From the NCBI GenBank assembly GCA_014240065.1, contig JAAZXR010000015.1, forward strand, positions 17,162-81,161: a stretch of 64,000 nucleotides of DNA. The letters run 5' to 3'. Shown one piece after another: positions 54,174 to 62,325 of this stretch (position 1 is the first letter of the stretch; each line of letters begins with the position of its first letter). This DNA is from Myxococcales bacterium. Lineage in GTDB: Bacteria; Myxococcota_A; Polyangia; Nannocystales; Nannocystaceae. The notes under the pieces are model-generated. The model was not told the origin of the DNA. It ran no database searches and saw only the letters and a program-made list of their open reading frames with translations. A program made the position numbers and the translations under genes.

Positions 54174-56170
54174 CAAACGCTGAAGTCCAGAACACCCGAA
54201 GAGTCGTACATGCTTGCTTGCGCCGGCTCATCCGCACGTGCCATTCCGCGCAGCGCAGGTCGATTTCCGCGGAGCGGGTGCACGCGGCGGTCGCTTGGAC
54301 GCGCGCGGCGCTGTCGGCGAGCTCGCATCCCGTCGCGCTCGAGTTGGGACACGCATCGACGCCGGGGTGGCAGCTTTGTACGCTCGCGATGGCCCTGTCG
54401 CACGAGGCCACCCACGGGGCGGACGCAGACGGCGCGGGGCGTGGACTCCCGGTAGCTGAGGTGGAGGCGACGCTGGAGCGGCTGGGCTACGCGGGAGTGT
54501 CTATCGACCGACGGGCGAGGATCGTCCGTGGGCGCTTCGTGACCATCGATCGCACGCTCTCAGCCGGGGAGGTGTGCTTGGGCGGCGTGCTGCGCGGGAG
54601 CGCGAGCCATCGAGGATCTCGGCTGCGCGGGATGGGGGGGGCGCGCGCTTCGGGCACTGGCCCGAGGATTTCGCCGGGTCGCGCGCGGCGGACTCATGAA
54701 GACCCCAGCGACGGCGCGGAAGAGCCGCGGGAGGCCCAGGCGCGAGTCCGCAAGCCGGCGTTGCGTACCACGGAAGATTTTTTTACCGCGGCGACGGCGC
54801 TCGCGCGCACGGTCATGGGGATCGAAGACGGACCCCACGAGGGCTGGGGCGGCGGCGGACGCAGGGGGCGCAACGCGAAGTCGAGGAGACGTCTCGCGCA
54901 GATGTTTGAAGGTGGCGAGGACGAATCGGTCGAGGATCTGCGGCGACGGCTCGGTCGCATCTCGCGCTACGAGCGTCGTCACCCGTCCGCACCCACCGCG
55001 AAGTTGGGCCGAGCGCTCGGTGTGTCCGCTCGCCAGCGGTTCGTGATGTGGATTTTGTTGGTGGATCGCGTCCATTGCTCCGACGAGCTGTTGGGCTACT
55101 CGATCGGGCAGCTCGCCAACTTGCTCGGCTACGAACGCCCCGCCGAAGTCTCCAAGCTGTGCGAGCTGCTCGCGCGAGACGGCCCATTCGTACGCGGCGG
55201 ATACGCTCGCCACCTTGAGGATGATTGCCGGCTGATCGACTCGCGGATCGCCATCACAGACGACTTCGCCCAGGCGATGCTCGGCGAGAAGGTCTCGCTG
55301 GAGCCGTTTGTCGGGCCGCAGTCTGAGCGGGCGCGGTCGAACATGCCGTCATGGATGGGGCGCCGCTCAGAGCCTCGGTCGCAGGGCCCCGCGCCCGTGT
55401 CTCCTCCGCAACGGCCGCTCGTGCTCCCCGAAGCCGCCGAGACCTCATTCCACCGGGCGCTCGCCCAGGTGCCGTTGCGCAAGAAAATCGCGGAGGAGAT
55501 GGGATACGACGCGCTGATCGGCTACGGGCTCGGATCGGTGTTCTTGTTCGAGGGGGCGCCCGGTACGGGGAAGACCTTGGCCGCGAGCGTCGTCGCCCAC
55601 GAGCTAGGGAGGCCGCTGCTCAAGGTGGGCGCCGCGCAGCTGCTCAACGCGTACGTCGGCGGCACGGAGTCCAAGATTCAAGAGGTGTTTCGCGAGGCAA
55701 AAGAGTCTGGCTCGGTGCTGTTGATCGACGAGGCTGACAGCCTCCTAGGCGCTCGCGAGCAGGCCGTGAGGAGCTGGGAGGTGTCGCAGGTGAATACGCT
55801 GCTGCACTGTATTGAGCACTTCGAAGGCGTGGTGGTCCTCACCACGAATTTCATCGGGAGGCTCGACAAGGCGCTGGAGCGGAGGCTGTCGCTGCGGCTC
55901 CGGTTTGAGCGTCCCGGCCCCCGCGAGCGTCACCAGATCTGGAGCGCGCTGGTCGGAGACCGATTCCACGTGGCAGCCCACGAGCTTGAGGAGGTGGCGA
56001 AGACGGAGTCGCTGACCGGTTCTCAGATCAAGACGGCGGTGTTGGAGTTGGCGATGATGGCCATTGAGCGGCCAGATCGGTCGGTGACGCGCTCGGATAT
56101 CCTGCTCGCCGTGCAGCGGGCGACCCAGGCGACCTCGTCCATGTCGCGGGAGGTTGTCGCGGGGTTTTAG
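54170..56170 (+). CDS. AAA+ ATPase
   Basis: A 666-residue ATPase. Residues 1-170 and 200-290 are Arg-rich and not recognised; residues about 290-390 look like winged-helix or helical domains (RQRFVMWILLVDRVHCSDELLG). The AAA+ domain starts near 430: Walker A GAPGTGKTLAAS (about 463), Walker B VLLIDEADSL (about 517), sensor VVLTTNFIGRLDKALERRLS with the arginine-finger region, and a lid to about 645. Classic AAA+ proteins of this kind remodel other proteins. ATG 54170 has no ribosome site of its own but overlaps the stop of a nine-codon leader ORF. The Crp-type regulator follows after 68 bases. Confidence 0.85.
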   Translation: MTNAEVQNTRRVVHACLRRLIRTCHSAQRRSISAERVHAAVAWTRAALSASSHPVALELGHASTPGWQLCTLAMALSHEATHGADADGAGRGLPVAEVEATLERLGYAGVSIDRRARIVRGRFVTIDRTLSAGEVCLGGVLRGSASHRGSRLRGMGGARASGTGPRISPGRARRTHEDPSDGAEEPREAQARVRKPALRTTEDFFTAATALARTVMGIEDGPHEGWGGGGRRGRNAKSRRRLAQMFEGGEDESVEDLRRRLGRISRYERRHPSAPTAKLGRALGVSARQRFVMWILLVDRVHCSDELLGYSIGQLANLLGYERPAEVSKLCELLARDGPFVRGGYARHLEDDCRLIDSRIAITDDFAQAMLGEKVSLEPFVGPQSERARSNMPSWMGRRSEPRSQGPAPVSPPQRPLVLPEAAETSFHRALAQVPLRKKIAEEMGYDALIGYGLGSVFLFEGAPGTGKTLAASVVAHELGRPLLKVGAAQLLNAYVGGTESKIQEVFREAKESGSVLLIDEADSLLGAREQAVRSWEVSQVNTLLHCIEHFEGVVVLTTNFIGRLDKALERRLSLRLRFERPGPRERHQIWSALVGDRFHVAAHELEEVAKTESLTGSQIKTAVLELAMMAIERPDRSVTRSDILLAVQRATQATSSMSREVVAGF

Positions 56171-56226
56171 GGGGCGGGCGCGTCCTGTGCTGGGGGGTAG
56201 GCGATGAAGGCCAGCGAGGCTCGGTG

Positions 56227-56232
56227 TACACT
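56227..56232 (+). promoter_or_regulatory. -10 box for the Crp/Fnr gene
   Basis: TACACT, six bases before ATG 56239. No clear -35 box. Same spacing as at iadA and the S41 gene. Confidence 0.4.
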
Positions 56233-56238
56233 CCGAGG

Positions 56239-56940
56239 ATGACCGCCGACGCGCCCACCGCGGAAGAATTTCGGACCGTGTTCGCTCGGTATCCAGAGCT
56301 GACCAGCCTCGGCGACGGGGTGTTTGAGGCGCTCGCGAGCGGCGCCCACAAGATCGACGTGCCGCGGCGTCGGGCCCTGTTCACCCGTGACGGTGGAGGG
56401 CCGGGGCTCTTGTTGGTGGTGTCGGGCTCGGTGAAGGTGTCGCTCATTTCTCCGGAGGGACGCGAGCAGCTGCTGTATCTGGCCGAGCCGGGTATGATGG
56501 TGGCGGAGGGGCTCGGCCTCTCGGGTCGCCGCTGTCGCGCCTCCGCCTTCGCGCTCGAGGAGAGCGCGGCGTGGTGCGTCCCTGCGTCCCACCTGGCGGA
56601 GGTGGCGGCTGGCTCTGGGGAGCTCTCGTTCGCGCTCGCGCGGTTGATCTCCAAACGCGCAGATCGCTGGATCGATCGGTGCTTTGACCTCTCGCTGCGC
56701 ACGGTGGATCAACGCCTCGCCCGCTTCCTCCTCGAGCTCGCGCCTCAAGACGAGAGCGTCAAGGGCTACGTGGTGCCGCGGGAACGGGATGTGGCGACCA
56801 TCGCCGCGATGTTGGGCTCCGTGCGGGAAGAGGTGACGCGGGCGCAGCGGCGATTGCAAGAGGCGGGGATTTTGGAGGTCGATCGGAGACAGGTTCGCGT
56901 CGTTGATCGGGACGCGCTCGCCGATGTCCTCCTGGACTAA
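56239..56940 (+). CDS. Crp/Fnr-family transcription regulator
   Basis: A 233-residue regulator with an N-terminal cyclic-nucleotide-binding fold (about 20-130) and a C-terminal winged helix (about 160-230, RDVATIAAMLGSVREEVTRAQRRLQEAGIL in parts: VATIAAMLGSVREEVTR). In the binding pocket a Glu and an Arg ten residues apart (AEGLGLSGRRCR) match the phosphate-binding pair of Crp, so a cyclic nucleotide ligand is possible; no Fnr-type Fe-S cysteines are visible. It lies directly before the cyanophycin genes, which makes it a candidate regulator of them; its stop overlaps an ATG in the iadA frame. Confidence 0.88.
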   Translation: MTADAPTAEEFRTVFARYPELTSLGDGVFEALASGAHKIDVPRRRALFTRDGGGPGLLLVVSGSVKVSLISPEGREQLLYLAEPGMMVAEGLGLSGRRCRASAFALEESAAWCVPASHLAEVAAGSGELSFALARLISKRADRWIDRCFDLSLRTVDQRLARFLLELAPQDESVKGYVVPRERDVATIAAMLGSVREEVTRAQRRLQEAGILEVDRRQVRVVDRDALADVLLD

Positions 56941-56948
56941 TGGTCCGG

Positions 56949-56978
56949 GTGACGCGGAGGGGAGGGACGGCGTACACT
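56949..56978 (+). promoter_or_regulatory. Promoter for iadA
   Basis: GTGACG, 18-base spacer, TACACT, then six bases to GTG 56985. The -35 box matches TTGACG in five of six positions. Probable leaderless start of the cyanophycin genes. Confidence 0.45.
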
Positions 56979-56984
56979 GAGGCC

Positions 56985-58181
56985 GTGCTCGACCCCGCTC
57001 CGCTGCAGCTGCTCAAGAACGCCGACCTCTTCGATCCGGCGCCCCGCGGCGTCGTGGACATATTGGTCGGTGGTGGAGGAGTCCTCGCGGTGGCGGCTGG
57101 ACTCGATGTGGGACCCGCGGCTGGACTCTTGGAGGCGCACGACCTCCAAGGCGCGCGCGTCATCCCGGGGCTCGTGGATTCACACGTGCACGTGACCGGA
57201 GGAGGCGGTGAGGCGGGGTTCTCGAGCCGTGTGCCCCCCCGCATGGTGTCCGAGCTGGTGCTGGCGGGGGTCACGACCGTCGTGGGCGTGCTCGGGACCG
57301 ACGGTCGAACACGGACCATGCGCGAGCTCATCGCCCGCACCTACGGCCTGCGCGAGGAGGGGCTCTCGGCGTGGTGCTGGACCGGCAGCTACGAGGTTCC
57401 AGTTCGTACGCTCACGGGCTCGGTGCGCGACGACATCGTGTTTGTAGACCCTGTGATCGGCGTGGGGGAGCTGGCGATCAGCGATCACCGCAGCTCGCAG
57501 CCGACGCTCGATGAGCTGCTGCGGGTGGCCTCCGATGTGCATGTGGCGGGGCTCATGACGAACAAGGCGGGGGTGTTGCACCTCCACCTCGGCGACGGCG
57601 CGCGGGGGTTGGAGCTTGTGCAGCAGGCGTGTGAGCGGACCGAGTTGCCACCTCGGGTATTTCACCCGACGCACCTCAACCGCAACGGCGCGCTGTTGGA
57701 TTCTGCGGTGTCGATGATGGCGGGCGAGGCGCGCGCGCGGGGGATGCACTTCGATTTGACGGCGTTCCCCGCGGGAGACATCGGCGAGGGCTCGTCCGCC
57801 GCCGACGCTCTCGCGACGATCCACGCCGCCCGCGGGGACTGCGAAGGGGTCACGGTGTCCTCGGATGGAGGAGGGTGTATGCCCAAGTTTGACCAGGAGG
57901 GGCGAATCGTCGCCTACGGCGTGGGGCAGTGCTCCACGCTCTTCGAGACCCTCCGAGCGAGCGAGGACGCGCACGGCTTGGCGCTCGAGGACACGCTCCC
58001 TTGCTTCACCAGCAACGTCGCGAGCCTGCTTCGCCTGCCACGCAAGGGCCGCGTGGTCGGGGGAGGGGACGCAGATCTCGTCGTGATGGGCGAGGGATGT
58101 GCGGTGCGACACGTGATGGCGCGGGGGCGGTGGATGGTGCGCGACGGGGTGTGCGTGGCGCCGGGTCCCTTCGAATCCTAG
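56985..58181 (+). CDS. iadA: Isoaspartyl dipeptidase (beta-aspartyl peptidase)
   Basis: Binuclear zinc amidohydrolase that cleaves beta-Asp dipeptides; the beta-Asp-Arg product of cyanophycinase is its natural substrate in cyanophycin users. Motifs: LVDSHVHVTGGGGEAG (metal ligands and Gly-rich loop), VVGVLGTDGRTR, AISDHRSSQPT, LHLHLGDGARG, HPTHLNRN and TVSSDGGGCMPKF. The lysine that is carboxylated in E. coli IadA is replaced here by Glu (GVGELAISDHRS), a variant that I would expect to bridge the metals directly. GTG 56985 gives 398 residues, near the family length; ATG 56940, overlapping the stop of the preceding gene, would add 15. Confidence 0.88.
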   Translation: MLDPAPLQLLKNADLFDPAPRGVVDILVGGGGVLAVAAGLDVGPAAGLLEAHDLQGARVIPGLVDSHVHVTGGGGEAGFSSRVPPRMVSELVLAGVTTVVGVLGTDGRTRTMRELIARTYGLREEGLSAWCWTGSYEVPVRTLTGSVRDDIVFVDPVIGVGELAISDHRSSQPTLDELLRVASDVHVAGLMTNKAGVLHLHLGDGARGLELVQQACERTELPPRVFHPTHLNRNGALLDSAVSMMAGEARARGMHFDLTAFPAGDIGEGSSAADALATIHAARGDCEGVTVSSDGGGCMPKFDQEGRIVAYGVGQCSTLFETLRASEDAHGLALEDTLPCFTSNVASLLRLPRKGRVVGGGDADLVVMGEGCAVRHVMARGRWMVRDGVCVAPGPFES

Positions 58182-58372
58182 GTGCAGACGGCCTCTCGGA
58201 TTCATGGAGACGTGATGTCGCCGCCGTACGGGGGGCGGAGCGCCGCGGGATGGTCGCGGTGTGAACCGAACAGCGCGCTCATGTGCAGGAATTGAGGTTG
58301 CTTCCTGCGTGGAAGTGGGCGACACATCCGCCGTCTGGACGAAGTCCACGCCACCACTTGAAAGAACTGCAC

Positions 58373-59203
58373 GTGCCCCCAGCCAAGGTCTCCCAACATC
58401 AGCGTCGCGGCTACATCGTCCCTGTCGGCGGAGCCGAGGACAAAGACAGCAACCCCACGATCTTGGAGCGGTTTGTGGAGCGCAGTGGCGGCGAGCACGC
58501 CCGGATCGCGGTGATCCCGACGGCGTCGCGCCTCGACGATACGGGGAGCCGCTACGAGCACATCTTCCAGCAGCTCGGGGCTTCACACGCGCGCTCGCTG
58601 GAGTATCACCGCCGCGAGGACGCCGACCGCGGAGAGTGGCTGTCGTACCTCAAAGAGGCCACAGGGATTTTCTTGACCGGGGGCAACCAACTCCGCATCT
58701 CCACCGTGCTCGGGGGCACCGATGTGGCGCGGGCCATTCGCACGGCGAACGCGAGCGGGACGACGGTGGGGGGGACCTCTGCGGGCGCCGCCATCTTGTC
58801 GGAGCACATGATCGCGTTCGGGGCCTCTGGCAGCACACCGAGGGCGGGGATGGCCTCGCTCGCGCCAGGTTTCGGCCTGACCAACAAGGTGATCATCGAT
58901 CAGCATTTTCGCCAAAGAGACCGCATTGGGCGCCTCCTGGCGGCCCTGGCGTTCAACCCCTTCGCCATCGGCATCGGCCTCGACGAGGACACGGGGGCCT
59001 TCATCGACGCCGAGGACGTCCTCGAGGTCGTGGGGAGCGGCTGCATCACTGTGGTGGACCTCGGTGGCCTTGAGCACTCCAGCATGGACATGGCCGACGA
59101 GGGCGACGCCATCTGCATGACGGGGATCAAGATGCACCTGCTCGACAACGGGAGCCGGTACGACTTGAAATCGCGCACGGCCCACCCCTCCGCGCATCGT
59201 TAG
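58373..59203 (+). CDS. cphB: Cyanophycinase CphB
   Basis: Serine exopeptidase of family S51 that degrades cyanophycin to beta-Asp-Arg dipeptides. The 276-residue protein has GYIVPVGGAEDKD at the N-terminus, FLTGGNQLRI, the nucleophile in GGTSAGAAIL, and the substrate-binding set IIDQHFRQRDR, all typical of CphB. The start is uncertain: GTG 58373 matches the family length, while an upstream ATG at 58283 adds 30 residues without family character. No signal peptide is visible, so it acts inside the cell, as expected for storage granules. It lies between iadA and cphA. Confidence 0.92.
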   Translation: MPPAKVSQHQRRGYIVPVGGAEDKDSNPTILERFVERSGGEHARIAVIPTASRLDDTGSRYEHIFQQLGASHARSLEYHRREDADRGEWLSYLKEATGIFLTGGNQLRISTVLGGTDVARAIRTANASGTTVGGTSAGAAILSEHMIAFGASGSTPRAGMASLAPGFGLTNKVIIDQHFRQRDRIGRLLAALAFNPFAIGIGLDEDTGAFIDAEDVLEVVGSGCITVVDLGGLEHSSMDMADEGDAICMTGIKMHLLDNGSRYDLKSRTAHPSAHR

Positions 59204-59429
59204 TCCGCAAGTGGGACACGATGGTCTGCGATTGCCGTCCTCGGTGACATCCAGATGCCAGCGCAGCTACGAAAGTGGCCGCGATCCGCGGTTTTGTACG
59301 ACAGCCGCATTTTCGGATCACTCGCGGCACCTTCGGTGCTCGACCGGTGGGGGGGACTTATGTATGTAGCCGGCATCTCGACCTGGCCGGTCTGGCGACC
59401 GCGCCCCGAGTTTGAAAGTGGTGACCAAC

Positions 59430-62276
59430 ATGCAAGTACTCGAACGACGTGTCTACTCCGGCCCCAATCACTACGCCCACTTCCCAGTGATTCGCTTGAC
59501 GCTCCAGCTCGGGGTATTGGAGCAGTGGCCCAGCGCCAAGATCCCAGGTTTCGCAGACAAGCTCGTCGAGGCGCTCCCGTCTCTGGAGGAGCACGGTTGT
59601 TCGTATGGAACCCACGGCGGGTTCTTGCGCCGCCTCCGTGAAGACGAAGGCACGTGGCTCGGCCATGTGCTCGAGCATATCGCCATCGAGGTTCAAAATC
59701 TCTCCGGCGCGGACGTCACCTTCGGGAAGACCCGCGGGACCGGCGTCGAGGGGGAGTACCACGTGGTCTACGAGTTCGAAGAGCGCAGGGTGGGAGAGGC
59801 CGCAGGTCGCCTCGGGCTTCGCTTGCTGAAGTGGCTCTTGCCGTCGGACCTGCGCGCGCAGCTTGGCGGCGAGGACGGTGAGGGCGAGGAGGACGAGGCC
59901 TTCAGCTTCGCGGAGGAGCTTGAGGAGCTCATCGGGTTCGCGCAACGGCGCCAGCTCGGACCCTCCACGGCGTCGCTCGTGAAGGCGGCGGAGGAGCGAG
60001 ACATCCCGTGGATGCGACTGAACGACTACTCGTTGGTGCAGTTCGGACACGGGCGCCTTCAAAAGCGCATCCAGGCCACGGTGACCTCGGAGACCCGACA
60101 CATCGCTGTGGAGATCGCATCCGACAAGGAAGAGACCAACCAGATTTTGGCGGACCTCGGGCTGCCGGTCCCCTCGCAGCACCTCGTGCGCTCGGCGTCG
60201 CGGGCCCAGCGCGCGGCGCGTCGCCTCGGATTCCCGGTGGTGGTCAAACCGCTCGACGCGAATCATGGCCGCGGCGTGTCGATCAATCTTCAAGACGAGG
60301 AGGCGGTGGCCTCCGCGTTTGAGAAGGCGCGAGAGCACGCGCGCACCATCATCGTCGAGAACTTCGTGGACGGCTTTGACCACCGCATGCTCGTGGTGAA
60401 CGGCGAACTCGTGGCGGTCGCCAAGCGGGTGCCGGGGCACGTCGTGGGCGATGGGGAGCGGACGATCGCGCAGCTTGTGGATGTGGTGAACTCGGATCCG
60501 CGGCGCGGGATCGGTCACGAGAAGGTGCTCACCCGCATCGAGCTCGATCACCAGGCCCACCGCTTGATGGAGTTGGCGGGCAAGTCCCCAGAGAGTGTCT
60601 TGGCGGCGGGCGAGGTGTTTTACCTGCGCTCCACGGGGAACTTGTCCACCGGCGGCACCGCGGTCGACATGACCGACGTGGTCCACCCCGACAACCGCGA
60701 GATGGCCTCTCGCGCTGCCCAAGCCATCGGGCTCGACGTGGCCGGCATCGACTTCATCACCACCGACGTGTCGCGCAGCTACCGTGAGGTGGGCGGCGGG
60801 ATCTGTGAGGTCAACGCGGCCCCCGGCTTCCGCATGCACGTCGCGCCGACAGAGGGGACCCCGCGGGATGTGGCCGGCCCCGTGATGGACATGCTGTTCC
60901 CAGAAGGGGCGGCGAATCGCATCCCCATCGCCTCGGTCACCGGCACCAACGGGAAGACCACTGTGAGCCGGATGCTCGCGCACATCATGAAGATGTCGGG
61001 CAAGAACGTGGGGCTCGCCACCACCGACGGCGTCTACATTGACGGTGAGCAGACGGTGGCAGGAGACATGACCGGGCCGGTGTCCGCGCAGATGATCTTG
61101 CGTGACCCCACGGTCGACGCGGCGGTGCTGGAGACCGCGCGAGGCGGGCTGCTCCGCGCGGGGCTCGGCTACCGCAGCAACGACGTCGGCGCCGTCGTGA
61201 ACGTGAGCGGAGATCACCTCGGCCTCGGCGGGATCGACACGCTCGAACAGCTGGCCGCGCTCAAGCGGGTGGTGGTCGAGGTGAGCCGCGACTGCGCGGT
61301 GCTCAACGCCGACGACGAGCTGTGCTTGAAGATGGCGGACTACACGAAGGCGAAGCGCATCGCCTACGTGACCCTTGATTCGAGCCACGAGCTCGTCCGT
61401 GAGCACATCCGCGCCGGCGGGGCCGCGTGCGTGCTCGAGCAGGGCATCAACGGCGACATGATCACCATCTACGACCAGGGCAGCCACATCCCGCTGCTGT
61501 GGACGCACCTGATCCCCGCCACCCTCGATGGCAAGGCCCGCTTCAACGTGCAAAACGCCATGTTCGGCGCGCTGATGGCGTGGACCCTCGGGGTGAAGAT
61601 CGAGAATATCCGCGTCGGACTTCGGACCTTCGACACCACGTTCTTCCAGGCGCCGGGGCGCCTCAACATCTTCGATGACCACCCGTTTCGTGTGATCCTG
61701 GACTACGGGCACAACCCCGTCGCGGTCTCCGCCATGGCGCAGACAGCGAAGCTGCTCGACGTGCTCGGCCGCCGCCTGTGTGTGCTCGCGGCGCCGGGGG
61801 ACCGTCGCGATGAGGACGTCGTCGACATCGCGAAGGCCGCGGCCAATATTTTTGATCACTACGTGCTCCGCCGGGACAACACGCTCCGCGGGCGTGAAGC
61901 GGGGGAGATCACGGGGATCTTGCGGAACACCTTGCTCGGTGAGGGCGTCACTGAAGATCAGATCACGGTGATCGAAGACGAACGCCAAGCGCTCGGCGCG
62001 GCGCTGGAGATGGCGCAGCCGGGTGATTTGTTGCTCGCCTTCGGCGACGACATTCCCGCCTGCTGGAATCAAATCTCCACCTACGGGAACGCCCGCGAAA
62101 CCTCTGGAGAGGCCTCTCAACACCCGCCCCGCGGAATCGGAGCCATGGCCTCCGGTGACCTCCAGATCGGCGGCGACACCGCGCCCGTGATGGACACAGC
62201 GGCGCCCTCGGGCGCGACGCCAGGGTTGATCGTCGACCAGCGCGGCGTGCGAATTGCCCGCGACGCCGAGGATTGA
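59430..62276 (+). CDS. cphA: Cyanophycin synthetase CphA
   Basis: Makes the Asp-Arg polymer cyanophycin: the ATP-grasp half adds Asp to the backbone and the Mur-ligase half adds Arg to the side chain, each using ATP. The 948-residue protein has the N-terminal domain (about 1-165, with LEHIAIEVQNLSG), the ATP-grasp domain (about 205-480: VVVKPLDANHGRGVSIN, GGGICEVNAAPGF) and the Mur-ligase domain (about 495-890: VTGTNGKTTVSRM, LETARGGLLRAGLGY, ILDYGHNP), ending in a poorly conserved tail of about 60 residues. ATG 59430 gives the usual short N-terminus; a TTG at 59412 is the alternative. Both active sites look complete. Confidence 0.95.
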   Translation: MQVLERRVYSGPNHYAHFPVIRLTLQLGVLEQWPSAKIPGFADKLVEALPSLEEHGCSYGTHGGFLRRLREDEGTWLGHVLEHIAIEVQNLSGADVTFGKTRGTGVEGEYHVVYEFEERRVGEAAGRLGLRLLKWLLPSDLRAQLGGEDGEGEEDEAFSFAEELEELIGFAQRRQLGPSTASLVKAAEERDIPWMRLNDYSLVQFGHGRLQKRIQATVTSETRHIAVEIASDKEETNQILADLGLPVPSQHLVRSASRAQRAARRLGFPVVVKPLDANHGRGVSINLQDEEAVASAFEKAREHARTIIVENFVDGFDHRMLVVNGELVAVAKRVPGHVVGDGERTIAQLVDVVNSDPRRGIGHEKVLTRIELDHQAHRLMELAGKSPESVLAAGEVFYLRSTGNLSTGGTAVDMTDVVHPDNREMASRAAQAIGLDVAGIDFITTDVSRSYREVGGGICEVNAAPGFRMHVAPTEGTPRDVAGPVMDMLFPEGAANRIPIASVTGTNGKTTVSRMLAHIMKMSGKNVGLATTDGVYIDGEQTVAGDMTGPVSAQMILRDPTVDAAVLETARGGLLRAGLGYRSNDVGAVVNVSGDHLGLGGIDTLEQLAALKRVVVEVSRDCAVLNADDELCLKMADYTKAKRIAYVTLDSSHELVREHIRAGGAACVLEQGINGDMITIYDQGSHIPLLWTHLIPATLDGKARFNVQNAMFGALMAWTLGVKIENIRVGLRTFDTTFFQAPGRLNIFDDHPFRVILDYGHNPVAVSAMAQTAKLLDVLGRRLCVLAAPGDRRDEDVVDIAKAAANIFDHYVLRRDNTLRGREAGEITGILRNTLLGEGVTEDQITVIEDERQALGAALEMAQPGDLLLAFGDDIPACWNQISTYGNARETSGEASQHPPRGIGAMASGDLQIGGDTAPVMDTAAPSGATPGLIVDQRGVRIARDAED

Positions 62277-62325
62277 TGGGCGCGACCGGACGACGAACAG
62301 TGGGACGACACCTGGACACGACGCG

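Noticed and set aside
57180..58586. 468-codon minus-strand frame opposite iadA and cphB
   Set aside because: Arg/His-rich shadow of two recognised genes.
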